Below, piece after piece: positions 25,374-34,342 of a stretch of DNA of 64,000 nt. The notes beneath the pieces were generated by a model. That model did no database searches. It was not told the DNA's origin and worked only from the letters and a program-made list of their open reading frames with translations. The number at the start of each line of letters is the position of its first letter. Position 1 is the first letter of the stretch. The stretch is from Lachnospiraceae bacterium C10. Its GTDB lineage: Bacteria > Bacillota > Clostridia > Lachnospirales > Lachnospiraceae. The stretch spans positions 1-64,000 of the forward strand of contig FMTN01000021.1 of assembly GCA_900100095.1 (NCBI GenBank), given 5' to 3'. The translations under genes were made by a program, and so were the position numbers.

Positions 25374-26343
25374 GATACTCCTTCCTTACATAACCGCCCA
25401 GATTCCCGTTTAGCATCTGACTCATGTGATAGCCTCCGGTGGTCAGATTTCCCGCTGACATTGGAAGCATCATGGTATGCACCTTCTCATCCAACCCAAG
25501 TTTGGCCAGCTGATTCAGAAACTTCTTCTGACTTCGGATGTAATAGTCCCCCGGCTTGCCAAGCAACAGAATCTCGCTGGTCTGCTCCAGTATTTCCGGC
25601 ATTCCCTGCACCTGCGCATCCATCAGCCATATGATTTGTTGAAATTCCTCCCGTGCCAGCTGCCCGTATAACATCATCCAGTCTTTTGCATCAACTTCCG
25701 CGACGGAAGAAATTCCCTCCAGCGGTGCAAGATAATAAAAGCCCTCGTAATATCCCAGAAAATCCGTCAGATCACTTGTGTCCCCCTTGCCTCCGGAAGA
25801 CAGGTAATACAGATAATCTCCCAGATCCCGTTTGGGGGTTCGCTCCATCAATTCCGGCAGGAGACTGATCTCCTCCATATCCACAAGCAAAGTCTGTCCC
25901 TGTTCCGCCAGAATTCTGCTCATCGAAAGTGCAAAGGGCAGGGCAAGCTCATGATGCATCGGAGAGTAGATACAGATATTTCGCTGCCGGCGCCCTTGGT
26001 TCACACCCTCACGACGAAGCGGTGTTTTCAGATTTCTTTTTAACTGCTGCACAAAATCGGTCATCATCTGAAACTTATAAATGACTTCATATCCGTCGGC
26101 CTTCTTCTGCGCATCCCCCGTCAAAAAAAGGATATGCGAAAGCTTCATGGCCGTCTTATCCGCCTGTTCAATAAATTCCTCCCCCAGCAGTGCCAACTGG
26201 AATTCCCCTTCCCCCTGAAGGAAAAGATCCACTCTGGTATATCCGGTCACCTCAAAGTTCACCTTACTGGCAATCAGATAATTGATCAGTGCCTGCACAT
26301 AGGCACTATCCAGATCTGCAATTAATAGTCTTACCTCTTTCAT
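25357..26343 (-). CDS. tadZ: TadZ/CpaE-like localisation ATPase family protein
   Basis: A 328-residue cytoplasmic protein. The N-terminal receiver-like part (about 1-110, EVRLLIADLDSAYVQALINY, KLSHILFLTGD) is followed by a MinD/ParA-like part (about 125-320, NICIYSPMHHELALPFALSM, QTLLVDMEEISLLPELM). The P-loop lacks a recognisable GKGGxGKT lysine pattern, so ATPase activity may be lost. TadZ proteins place the pilus machine at its cell site. The start at 26343 has GGGAGGTG 6 nt upstream and overlaps the preceding stop as ATGA. The open frame extends further upstream but only through the antisense frame of the peptidase gene. Confidence 0.82.
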   Translation of the reverse strand: MKEVRLLIADLDSAYVQALINYLIASKVNFEVTGYTRVDLFLQGEGEFQLALLGEEFIEQADKTAMKLSHILFLTGDAQKKADGYEVIYKFQMMTDFVQQLKRNLKTPLRREGVNQGRRQRNICIYSPMHHELALPFALSMSRILAEQGQTLLVDMEEISLLPELMERTPKRDLGDYLYYLSSGGKGDTSDLTDFLGYYEGFYYLAPLEGISSVAEVDAKDWMMLYGQLAREEFQQIIWLMDAQVQGMPEILEQTSEILLLGKPGDYYIRSQKKFLNQLAKLGLDEKVHTMMLPMSAGNLTTGGYHMSQMLNGNLGGYVRKEYLGSAG

Positions 26344-26861
26344 TGTTTCACCTCCCACACGTAATGTATCAGGTAACCGAGTGATATATACAAGGCAAAG
26401 GGCAGATAACTGTCCCCCACCTCCAGGGTCTGGTATGTAACAAATCTTCTTTGTCTGACACAGGCAAAAATATGTGACAGCAAAAGAGAGAGTCGAAGCA
26501 GCAGCTGCCGCTTTCTTATCATCCGCACCAGTCCGGCCAGCGCGCCGGTCAAAAAGGAGAAATATACAACCGATTGGATCCTGACATTTCCCGGGTACAT
26601 GGCAATAACCGCATAAAGCTTGATATCCCCTGCTCCCAGTGCATGAATCAGATAGAGAACATAGAGTAGTAGTAGTGTAGCAATCCCCTTCATAACCGAA
26701 ACACCAATTCCCTTCACCCCGAGCGTCGATAAACTCACACAGCCACCTGTCCATATGCCCAGCAGAATCATTTCGTTCGGTATCCTTTTCCACTTCAAAT
26801 CTGCTACAGTGACAGCGGCCAGATATGATACAAGCAATCCTTCCCCCAGGTCCAATTGCAT
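26340..26861 (-). CDS. Prepilin peptidase, A24 family (first gene of the Tad operon)
   Basis: A membrane aspartic peptidase of about 173 residues. The catalytic aspartates are visible in VADLKWKRIPNEM (about 20-32) and in the motif HALGAGDIKLYAV (about 75-87). The hydrophobic segments fit a short TadV-type enzyme. The start is uncertain. MQLDLGEG (26861) matches family length, but GGGAGG lies only 2 nt before it. A TTG two codons later would have better spacing, and an ATG at 26915 lacks a clear site. It opens the operon and overlaps tadZ by 4 bp. Confidence 0.85.
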   Translation of the reverse strand: MQLDLGEGLLVSYLAAVTVADLKWKRIPNEMILLGIWTGGCVSLSTLGVKGIGVSVMKGIATLLLLYVLYLIHALGAGDIKLYAVIAMYPGNVRIQSVVYFSFLTGALAGLVRMIRKRQLLLRLSLLLSHIFACVRQRRFVTYQTLEVGDSYLPFALYISLGYLIHYVWEVKQ

Positions 26862-26921
26862 CACCTCCCGTGCAACTTCGTCTGTGATGCCAATTATAAT
26901 CACCATCTTTCGCATTTGTCA

Positions 26922-26955
26922 CTTGCGAAATTCGCAAGAAACTCTCCCTTGTCAA
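26922..26955 (-). promoter_or_regulatory. Candidate Tad operon promoter with overlapping palindrome
   Basis: TTGACA (minus strand, 26955-26950) is followed after 16-18 bp by a weak AT-rich -10 (GAATTT). This lies inside the palindrome CTTGCGAAATTCGCAAG (26922-26938). A perfect 8-bp dyad over the -10 suggests an operator. The rest of the 306-bp gap 26862-27167 holds T-rich sequence and the fliS terminator; I see no gene in it. Confidence 0.5.
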
Positions 26956-27056
26956 TTTTCACCAAATTACACAATTCCATTTTTTTGTTTACTTTTTATG
27001 AATTTTTTCTTCCCCATTTGTCGGATCCTCCAAAGTTATTTTTTCTTTCTTGTGGC

Positions 27057-27087
27057 ATCAAAAAAGAGAACCACAATGGGTTCTCTT
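27057..27087 (-). terminator. Terminator downstream of fliS
   Basis: Minus strand AAGAGAACC / GGTTCTCTT hairpin followed by TTTTT, about 80 bp past the fliS stop. Confidence 0.75.
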
Positions 27088-27167
27088 CGGTCAACACTTT
27101 ATTTTATGTGTGTATTATTTCATTTTCTCAGAGCGTATTTTTCTCTGTCACTTTGCCCAAAAGGCAT

Positions 27168-27653
27168 TTAGACCAAAAATCCACGGTTCGGATCATAGTT
27201 CGTACTGGTCTCCGTAACATCATTCCGTCCGTAGGTATAGCCTGCCACACGGTTATCTTTATGGTCTAACAACGGTTCGCTGTCATCCTCTTTTGCAACC
27301 TGCTCAAAGGAGGTTCGAAGCTGCGCCATGAGCTTTTGCACTTCCCTGACTCCATCTTCTCTGTTCTGATACAGACTTTTTGCAATCTGCCTCTGACAAT
27401 AGTCATAGATGGAAAACAGCTGTCCGCACAACCGGCTGTCTGTTCCAAAATCCAGATCATCCTTTAAATGTTCCAGAACCAGAGCAGCATAGCGCAGGGA
27501 CTCCCTGGCATCCGTCATGGTTCCAGTCTTATGATATCTGTCCAATGCCTCTTGTATATAACAATCCAATATATCGAACAGCACAACGATCAGTTCACTT
27601 CGATTACTTTCCACAATCCTTCTGGTGAAGATCTGCTTTACTTCCTGCTGCAT
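27168..27653 (-). CDS. fliS: Flagellar export chaperone FliS-like protein
   Basis: A 161-residue helical protein. The FliS pattern of a helical bundle is clear: QIFTRRIVESNRSELIVVLF at the N-terminus, ALDRYHKTGTMTDARESLRY, AALVLEHLKDDLDFGTDSRL and LFSIYDYCQRQIAKSLYQNR. FliS binds the C-terminus of flagellin and prevents its premature assembly. A C-terminal tail of about 35 residues (from HKDNRVAGYTYG) extends beyond usual FliS (about 125-130). It lies 17 bp after flagellin, on the same transcript, with AAAGGAG upstream. Confidence 0.85.
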   Translation of the reverse strand: MQQEVKQIFTRRIVESNRSELIVVLFDILDCYIQEALDRYHKTGTMTDARESLRYAALVLEHLKDDLDFGTDSRLCGQLFSIYDYCQRQIAKSLYQNREDGVREVQKLMAQLRTSFEQVAKEDDSEPLLDHKDNRVAGYTYGRNDVTETSTNYDPNRGFLV

Positions 27654-27670
27654 ATATCTGCTCCTTTAAC

Positions 27671-29104
27671 TTATTGAAGAAGCTGAAGTGCCATCTGAGG
27701 CAATTCATTCGCCTGTGCCAATGCTGAGGTTCCTGCCTGCTGCAACACATTATCCTTGGTATATTCTACCATCTCGGTTGCCATATCCACATCCTTGATT
27801 CGGGAAACCGCTGCGTTCATATTCTCATTGGTTGCATCCAGACTTGCTACCGTATGCTCCAGTCGGTTGGAGTATGCACCAAGGGATGCACGGCTCTTGT
27901 TGACTGCTGCAAGGGCATCGTCCAGTTGCGCAATGGCGCGGGATGCTCCTCCCTGCTTCGTAACATCAAGGTCATCAATGTAAAGGCTCTTCGTATCCAT
28001 TGCAGCTACCTTTACAGCCATCAACTGTCCCTCATTGGCACCGATCTGAAGATTCATCGGTCCAATATCCGTAACATCCAGTTGAATTTTGCCGGCACTT
28101 CCGTCCGGTGCATTGGTTGCATCATAACCTGCATCAAGCATCATGCTCATCTCGAAGCCATTTGCATCGGAAATTACGATCTTATTTCCCTTATAATGAA
28201 CCGTTGCCTGCTGATGATCCTGGAACTGTGACGGTCCGTCCGGTGTCTTATCCAATACCACCTCAGCATTTTTACCTTTCGGAAGGTCATCTTTTGCCGC
28301 ATTATTATGACCGTTCATCTCAATACCCAGTTCATTGGCAAGTTCGCTGTTGCTTACCCTGATATCCAGATATGCATCTGCGCCGTAGGCTACCGACTTA
28401 AATTCTAATGACTCATCCGCCTTACCGACAATTTCTGTATTACCGATCTCTGCACCCTTACGAAGTGCTTCATAAACCTCTTCTCTGCTCATTCCCGCCG
28501 TTAATTCCACGGTATAGCCATCGAAGATAACAGTTCCGGAATTAGCAAGAGTATCCGGAAGTGTCTTTCCTGTATCAAAGCTTGCCTGCTCTGCAGCCTT
28601 TTCGACAGTAAAAAAGTATTTACCGGCCTCCACCCGTTCACTGGTCTGCACTCGTGTCACATTGTCCGTGTAGACTCTGTTGTCCAGTGATCCGTCCAAT
28701 AATGACTTTGTATTGAATTCTGTGGTAGAGGAAATTCGATTGACTTCTTCCTTCAGATTATCAATCTCCAACTGAATGGCTTCCTTATCCGAGTAGGAAT
28801 TCAAATCGTTTGCCGCCTGCACAGAGAGTTCACGCATACGCTGAATCATAGACGTAATCTCTGTCATTGCGCCATCTGCTGTATCAATAACACTCATTCC
28901 ATCACTGGAGTTCCGGCTTGCGCGTTCCAGACCCCTAATCTGAGCGTTCATCTTATTGGAGATGGACATTCCGGAAGGATCATCCGCAGCATGATTGATA
29001 CGGAAACCGGATGATAAGCGTTCCATGGAAGCGGAGAGTGCCCCTTCATTTCGAAGCAGATGCTTATTGGAAATAATTGCTGAAATATTATTATTTATCT
29101 TCAT
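27671..29104 (-). CDS. Flagellin
   Basis: The 477-residue flagellar filament subunit. The conserved N-terminal D0/D1 helices (MKINNNISAIISNKHLLRNE, MERLSSGFRINHAADDPSG, IQRMRELSVQAANDLNS) and C-terminal D1/D0 (SLGAYSNRLEHTVASLDATN, ALAQANELPQMALQLLQ) flank a variable surface region (about 145-385). No signal peptide is expected, because export uses the flagellar type III apparatus. It is transcribed from a sigma-D-type promoter at 29148-29175 and followed by fliS. Confidence 0.96.
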   Translation of the reverse strand: MKINNNISAIISNKHLLRNEGALSASMERLSSGFRINHAADDPSGMSISNKMNAQIRGLERASRNSSDGMSVIDTADGAMTEITSMIQRMRELSVQAANDLNSYSDKEAIQLEIDNLKEEVNRISSTTEFNTKSLLDGSLDNRVYTDNVTRVQTSERVEAGKYFFTVEKAAEQASFDTGKTLPDTLANSGTVIFDGYTVELTAGMSREEVYEALRKGAEIGNTEIVGKADESLEFKSVAYGADAYLDIRVSNSELANELGIEMNGHNNAAKDDLPKGKNAEVVLDKTPDGPSQFQDHQQATVHYKGNKIVISDANGFEMSMMLDAGYDATNAPDGSAGKIQLDVTDIGPMNLQIGANEGQLMAVKVAAMDTKSLYIDDLDVTKQGGASRAIAQLDDALAAVNKSRASLGAYSNRLEHTVASLDATNENMNAAVSRIKDVDMATEMVEYTKDNVLQQAGTSALAQANELPQMALQLLQ

Positions 29105-29147
29105 GATATTACCTCAATGAATTTGTTTACTTACTCTGACACTTCGT

Positions 29148-29175
29148 ATATCGGTCAATGCCACAGATTTCCTTA
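29148..29175 (-). promoter_or_regulatory. Sigma-D (FliA)-type promoter of flagellin
   Basis: Minus strand TAAG, 16 bp, ACCGATAT, close to the motility sigma consensus TAAA-N15-GCCGATAT. The -35 element includes the TAA stop of the upstream gene. Confidence 0.7.
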
Positions 29176-32100
29176 GAACATCTCCGAAAGGCTCTCAATA
29201 AATCCCCGGGCCACACCATACAGCGTCTTTGTCTGTACCGGATTGCTCCGGTCTTCGGTCACTTCAAAATCGGCCAGCGCCTCTCTGAACACAGCATTCG
29301 GATCTGTTCTTCCGTCATATTCCGCCAACAGGGATACGCTTCCTCCTCCAAGTACCTCCTGGATTCTGGCTGCCATCTGCGGCAATTGTTCACTCACCGC
29401 CTGCCGAACAGCTGCCTGGGAAAGCTTGATGCGGCCAATAATGCCACCATCCCCATCGGTCTTAAACTGTGCACATACGGCTCCTGTCTCTGCGCTGTCA
29501 AAAGCGATGTCCACAAGTCCCTTTTCTTCCTCTTTGCCACGTACGATCTTTAAGGTCAGATTACCCAGCTTATCCGCCACCATAACCGGCACTGCATAGG
29601 TTTCTTTCTTTTCCGACAGTTCCTTCATAATCTGAACCTGACGCACAGACTGCTGGATGCCCCGGATGTCGATGCTTCCCTTTGCCGCATCATCCGCAAG
29701 GGCCTTGCGAAGAACATTTTCCGCTGTTTCTGCAAGCTTCTCCTGAGCCTTTGCCATATCTTCCGGTGTCTTGCATTTCTCCTTAAAATCTTCCACCAGC
29801 TGATCAATCACCGTATCCAGCGAATCCAGTCCCGCAAACAGATCCTCACCCAGTCCGGCAAAGGTCTTTCTTCCTTCGCTTCCAAAGACTCTTGTGAACA
29901 GATTCCGGCGATCTGCAAGCATCTGGTGGATTGCCGCCATATTCTCCGGTGTATCTGCCACTCCGGCATCCCGAAGAATCGTCATATCATTTTCATCTGC
30001 CTGTACCACAGCTTCGCGCACCTGTCTTACGTTTTCGTCTAAAAGTGCATCCTCCACCGATGCATCCGTTTCTGCCGCCTCTAAGGCCGTTGCCAGCTGA
30101 TCCGGTGTCATTGGAAGATATGCGTTTTCACCGCCGATTGCCTTTAATCCTGACGGTGTTACGATTTCTTTTGCGTCACGAATTCGTCCTGTCTCGAAGG
30201 CAACCCTCGCCTGCTGCGTAACAGAAAGGGAAGAGAATACCGCTTCCGTTGCTCCCTGTTCATCGCTGACCTCGTAAGTTCTTCCCTCATGCTTTGCTGT
30301 TGTGACAGCACCCATAAGATTCTTCAGCGTAACTTCCGCCCCCTGGTAAAGCAGCTTTCCGATGGCCGCTCCGTCCGTTTGATCCACCTGATGCATCAGT
30401 CGATAGAGTCCGATAAAACTCTCACGTTCCTCCTCGGAGATTGCCTTGGTCTGCTCAGCCTTCCACAAAAATTCTGCAAAATCCTGCGCGTCCTTTTGCG
30501 CATCCCCTTTTCCTGTATCGCCTGTATTATTTCCACCCTTTCCCTGTGGCTGCACAGACAGACGCTCCTGAGCAACACTTCGGGTTCTCTCCTCTAACTC
30601 TTTCATCGACAGCTCAAGCGGATTTTCTCCTCGGCGGATCAGTTCCAATACCGTCGCAGGGGTCATTCCTTTGAACACTCTTGTCACCTGCTCATCGGCG
30701 GCCTTCACCTTCGCAATGGCCTCTTCGGTGATTTCTCTGCTGTTATAGCCAAGGATTCTTACCGCTCGCTCATTGGAAGCACTTGTCTCCAGTCCGAGAT
30801 CCGTCAGGATGTCATCCACATTTCGGAAGGCTTTCCGGATGGAGTCTCCCAGATCCTTTCTCACCTCGGTTCCCATGGTCTCATACCGCTCCCCGGCTGC
30901 CGCCAGCTTCGCTGCAAGCTTTTGACCATCCACCGCCAAGATCTCTACCTTTGCATTTGAAAAAGCATCTATTGTTTTGTAAGAGGAGAGCAGTGCCGCA
31001 GGAGCACTTTTTAGTGTCTGTATTGCCTCCGTTGTCTTTTCGTAGAGTTCTGCCGACGGCGTATCTTCCCCGAAGACAGCTGCAGCAATATCCGCCTCCT
31101 GTGCCTTTAATGCCTCGACCACTTCCATTAATGGGGCCGTATCAATCTTCATTCCCTTACGGATCAGCGTCGCATTCGCCTCCGTCGTCATCATAAGGCG
31201 CACTTCTTCAAGCTGTCTTCTGGCTGTAATATCTTCCTTTGCAGGAGTTGGATTCTCCTTCGCCTGTCGCAGAGCCTGAATCGTTATCTGCCCGTCCTTT
31301 GTCAATGCCGCGGCCCGATCTGCCATTTCCGGCGTACTTTCGGCAATCACATCCATTGCCTCTCTTGCCTGATCCATCATGGATATGCCCGGAAGAAGCA
31401 TGGCATCCTGCGGCGTTTTTCCTTCTTTTACCGCATCCGTGATTGCCTGCAGCACTTCCTCGTAGCCGGTTCTAAGGGATTTCTCCTGCATTGCATTCAG
31501 TTTCAGCAGGTTATCCTCCGTTAACGGAAGGGACTGATCCAAAAGCCAGCGCGCCTGATCGATCTGATTCTGATTGACCGGAAGAGAGGCCTTCTCTATG
31601 GTCGCCTCAACCTGCGGTCTTAAAGCTGCAAAATCCTCTTCCGAAATCTTTGCCTCCTGCCCGGTTGTTGCACCAGCATATACAGCGGTAAAAACATTGG
31701 CCGCCGTCGGCTCCATCTCATTCGCAATCAGATACCGGATTGCCTCCTTTGGCAACTCCTCCGGAAGCTGATCCGCTTTCTGAAATACGGCTTTTGCCTC
31801 CTCGTCCAGCTTCTTTTCCACGCCGGCGGCTTCCGCCTCGCTTCCGGTCATGGCCTCAATTGCATCGGACTTGATTCCTCCTGTAATGGATACATCTGCA
31901 CCGGCCTTTGCCAACTGCATCCGGATCTTGTCCGCAATCGTCACGAATTCCTTCGACTTCGTATGTCTTGGATCAAAACCTTCCTGCTGCATCTTCCTGT
32001 AGTCTTCCCCGGACATACTCTGTGCAGCCATCAGCATTTCTTCCTTTTCGCTGCGAACGTCCATACCGGTCTGCTTCTGTTTCTCATAAGCCTCTGCAGC

Positions 32101-32307
32101 CGTTTTACGCAGAGACTTTCTATCATAAAACTGATCCGCCTTGATCTGATATCCGCGTCGATACTGTGCTGGCTTTTCTTCTCCAACAGCAGAAGAGGAG
32201 AGGGGCTGCTTTTCCCTTTCCCTTATGTCTGCTCCCATATTCGCCAGCTTACCTTGCTCATTCAGACCCTTCGCCGGATCTTTGATCATTAATTCATTTA
32301 TATTCAT
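29173..32307 (-). CDS. Large flagellar-locus protein, probably DUF6240
   Basis: A 1044-residue, mostly helical, acidic protein without signal peptide or membrane helix. It is rich in Ala, Glu and Lys, with repeated helical units (for example EAIRYLIANEMEPTAANVFT and AALTKDGQITIQALRQAKE) that look like a series of small helical bundles. The C-terminal about 110 residues are more beta-like (VPVMVADKLGNLTLKIVRGK). I associate it with DUF6240, found beside flagellin genes in Lachnospiraceae, but the match is from memory. The last domain resembles a FliK-like C-terminal region, so a hook-length or export role is possible. The start at 32307 uses GAGG 8 nt upstream. Confidence 0.6.
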   Translation of the reverse strand: MNINELMIKDPAKGLNEQGKLANMGADIREREKQPLSSSAVGEEKPAQYRRGYQIKADQFYDRKSLRKTAAEAYEKQKQTGMDVRSEKEEMLMAAQSMSGEDYRKMQQEGFDPRHTKSKEFVTIADKIRMQLAKAGADVSITGGIKSDAIEAMTGSEAEAAGVEKKLDEEAKAVFQKADQLPEELPKEAIRYLIANEMEPTAANVFTAVYAGATTGQEAKISEEDFAALRPQVEATIEKASLPVNQNQIDQARWLLDQSLPLTEDNLLKLNAMQEKSLRTGYEEVLQAITDAVKEGKTPQDAMLLPGISMMDQAREAMDVIAESTPEMADRAAALTKDGQITIQALRQAKENPTPAKEDITARRQLEEVRLMMTTEANATLIRKGMKIDTAPLMEVVEALKAQEADIAAAVFGEDTPSAELYEKTTEAIQTLKSAPAALLSSYKTIDAFSNAKVEILAVDGQKLAAKLAAAGERYETMGTEVRKDLGDSIRKAFRNVDDILTDLGLETSASNERAVRILGYNSREITEEAIAKVKAADEQVTRVFKGMTPATVLELIRRGENPLELSMKELEERTRSVAQERLSVQPQGKGGNNTGDTGKGDAQKDAQDFAEFLWKAEQTKAISEEERESFIGLYRLMHQVDQTDGAAIGKLLYQGAEVTLKNLMGAVTTAKHEGRTYEVSDEQGATEAVFSSLSVTQQARVAFETGRIRDAKEIVTPSGLKAIGGENAYLPMTPDQLATALEAAETDASVEDALLDENVRQVREAVVQADENDMTILRDAGVADTPENMAAIHQMLADRRNLFTRVFGSEGRKTFAGLGEDLFAGLDSLDTVIDQLVEDFKEKCKTPEDMAKAQEKLAETAENVLRKALADDAAKGSIDIRGIQQSVRQVQIMKELSEKKETYAVPVMVADKLGNLTLKIVRGKEEEKGLVDIAFDSAETGAVCAQFKTDGDGGIIGRIKLSQAAVRQAVSEQLPQMAARIQEVLGGGSVSLLAEYDGRTDPNAVFREALADFEVTEDRSNPVQTKTLYGVARGFIESLSEMF

Positions 32308-32458
32308 CAGGGAAACCTCACATTTCTCTTGCACTAAATATTCATAAAATATTTCGGACATTTTCCTGTGCAATTGAAGTCCAAAAGCAAAAATAGTAAC
32401 ATGAGAGGGAGGCTTTTATCATTTACAAATATGATTTTTACACTGGGTTGGTTTTGAC

Positions 32459-32854
32459 ATGAAACGTTTTTTTCAAAGATATATTGCAAAGAAGGATCTG
32501 ATATTCATTCTTCTCATATTGACATTTTCCCTCGCTCTTTTGCTGGGATTTCGCTTTCTGAACCGTCAGACCGGCGGCGTCGTTCGCATTACCGTGGACG
32601 GGAAAACCTTTGGAACCTATCCCCTCAATGAAGACAGGGTTATTTCCATCAAAAACAAAGACGGCATCATTTCCAACAAGCTGACCATTCAGAATGGCTC
32701 CGCTCATATGTCCCATGCCAATTGTCCCGATGGGCTTTGTATCCACCAGGGGAAAATAAACGCCAACGGACAGTCCATCGTCTGTCTGCCCAATAAAATT
32801 GTTTGCACCGTTCACTCAGATTCACAGCAAGATATGGATGTAATGACACAATGA
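32459..32854 (+). CDS. NusG domain II membrane-anchored protein
   Basis: A 131-residue protein with one N-terminal membrane helix (DLIFILLILTFSLALLLGF, about 13-31) and an extracytoplasmic NusG-II-like beta domain (VVRITVDGKTFGTYPLNEDR to QSIVCLPNKIVCTV). The conserved SHANCPDGLCIHQG lies near residue 83 and its Cys pair may be redox active or bind metal. Proteins of this type are usually paired with the Gx transporter gene that follows here with an ATGA overlap. Function is not established. The ribosome binding site is weak. Confidence 0.85.
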   Translation: MKRFFQRYIAKKDLIFILLILTFSLALLLGFRFLNRQTGGVVRITVDGKTFGTYPLNEDRVISIKNKDGIISNKLTIQNGSAHMSHANCPDGLCIHQGKINANGQSIVCLPNKIVCTVHSDSQQDMDVMTQ

Positions 32855-33378
32855 AAATGAAACAGAACACTTCCTACCATTCTCAAAATCCGCATGTTCA
32901 TCTGGCTACGCTTGGGGTTTTCCTGGCGCTCGCCCTGATTTTCTCCTACGTGGAGTCCCTTGTCCCGTTCTACTTCGGTGTTCCGGGCATGAAACTGGGG
33001 CTGACCAATGTGGTTGTCGTCATCCTTCTCTACCTTTACGGTCCGAGGGATGCCCTTCTGGTTTCCCTCCTTCGCATTCTTCTCGCCGGCTTTCTGTTTA
33101 CCAATGCGTTCAGCATTCTTTATTCTCTTGCCGGTGGACTTTTGTCCTTTTGCGTTATGTTCCTTCTTGTGAAGATGAATTTTTTCAAAATGATAGCCGT
33201 CAGCGTTGCTGGCGGCCTCACACATAACATTGGACAGCTGCTTGTGGCGGCTGTCCTCGTTAAAAATTATAATATTCTTTTTTATTTACCGGTTCTTATG
33301 GTTGCCGGTATCATCACCGGATTTCTGATCGGTGTGATTTCCTCTGCGGTCCACGCCAGAGTCAGTACCTTTCTTTGA
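32851..33378 (+). CDS. Gx transporter family membrane protein
   Basis: A 175-residue integral membrane protein with five or six hydrophobic segments and the family feature YFGVPGMKLGLTNVVVVILL (about 38-57). It is often annotated as heptaprenyl diphosphate synthase component I or as Gx transporter; the topology is that of an ECF-type S component, and the substrate is unknown. The start at 32851 overlaps the upstream stop codon (ATGA), showing coupling to the NusG-II gene. The gene ends 14 bp from the convergent recR. Confidence 0.85.
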   Translation: MKMKQNTSYHSQNPHVHLATLGVFLALALIFSYVESLVPFYFGVPGMKLGLTNVVVVILLYLYGPRDALLVSLLRILLAGFLFTNAFSILYSLAGGLLSFCVMFLLVKMNFFKMIAVSVAGGLTHNIGQLLVAAVLVKNYNILFYLPVLMVAGIITGFLIGVISSAVHARVSTFL

Positions 33379-33392
33379 AACTACATCCGAAG

Positions 33393-33995
33393 CTACAGAT
33401 CTCTTCGTCCTTCCAGGGCACGAAGCAGTGTCACTTCATCGATGTATTCCAAATCGCCTCCTACCGGCACTCCGCTTGCAATCCTTGTGACCTTCACATC
33501 CTCGATGGGCTTGATCAAACGACTGATATACATAGCCGTTGTCTCACCTTCCAGAGAGGAGTTGGTCGCAATGATCACTTCCTTTACTTCTCCATCCGAC
33601 AATCGGGAAATCAGTTCCTTTAACCGGATATCGGAAGGTCCGATTCCCTGCATCGGAGAAATCGCCCCATGCAAAACATGATAGAGTCCCTTGTATTCCC
33701 CCGTCTTTTCGTAGGCTGCCAGGTCTCTTGTATCTTCTACCACCATGATAGTACTGCGATCCCTCTTGGTACTTGAGCAGATCGGACATACCTCCTGATC
33801 GGTCAGATTAAAACATATTTTGCAATAGCGTACATTTTTCCTTGCTCTTACTATGGTATCAGCAAGCTGCTCCACCTGGGGCACCGGCATTCCCAGAATA
33901 TGAAATGCCAGCCTTTGCGCACTTTTCTCACCGATTCCCGGAAGAGAAGACAGCCCCGCTATCAGTCTGCTGATCTCTTTGCTATAGTAATCCAT
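33393..33995 (-). CDS. recR: Recombination protein RecR
   Basis: A 200-residue component of RecFOR recombinational repair that loads RecA on gapped DNA. It shows the helix-hairpin-helix [20 protein letters not shown] (about 15-34), a C4 zinc finger ([16 protein letters not shown], about 57-72) and the Toprim motifs [14 protein letters not shown] and [16 protein letters not shown]. The start overlaps the ybaB stop (TAATG). It is the last gene of dnaX-ybaB-recR, an order common in Gram-positives. Confidence 0.97.
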   Translation of the reverse strand: MDYYSKEISRLIAGLSSLPGIGEKSAQRLAFHILGMPVPQVEQLADTIVRARKNVRYCKICFNLTDQEVCPICSSTKRDRSTIMVVEDTRDLAAYEKTGEYKGLYHVLHGAISPMQGIGPSDIRLKELISRLSDGEVKEVIIATNSSLEGETTAMYISRLIKPIEDVKVTRIASGVPVGGDLEYIDEVTLLRALEGRRDL

Positions 33996-34339
33996 TAAAA
34001 TGGTAATCCTCCGCCAAGGCCACCGGTAAGTTTGGACATATTTGCCTGACTCATCTCATCGATCTGTCCAAGGGCATCATTCGTTGCCACCAGGATCATA
34101 TCCTCAAGCATCTCCATATCCTCCGGATCAACAGCCTCCGGATCGATCTTAACCTTTGTTACAACCTTCTTTCCGCTTACGGTTACCTCAACGGCTCCAC
34201 CGCCTGCGGTTGCTGTTACTTCCTTTGCCTCTAACTCTTTCTGGCTTTCTTCCATCTGACGCTGCATTCTCTGTGCCTGCTTCATCAGATTATTCATATT
34301 ACCCGGCATTCCACCCGGGAATCCACCTCTTCTTGCCAT
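33995..34339 (-). CDS. ybaB: YbaB/EbfC family nucleoid-associated protein
   Basis: A 114-residue DNA-binding protein. The N-terminus is Gly/Met/Asn-rich ([20 protein letters not shown]), the long helix [20 protein letters not shown] follows, then the beta core ([20 protein letters not shown]) and a final helix. It forms dimers that coat DNA. It starts 3 bp after dnaX, with its GGAGGAATAACAC site in the dnaX end, and is coupled to recR. Confidence 0.95.
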   Translation of the reverse strand: MARRGGFPGGMPGNMNNLMKQAQRMQRQMEESQKELEAKEVTATAGGGAVEVTVSGKKVVTKVKIDPEAVDPEDMEMLEDMILVATNDALGQIDEMSQANMSKLTGGLGGGLPF

Positions 34340-34342
34340 GTG

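Noticed and set aside
26344-26955. N-terminal extension of the TadZ open frame
   Set aside because: This part is in the shadow of the A24 peptidase gene and has no family similarity; a strong ribosome binding site and ATGA overlap fix the start at 26343.
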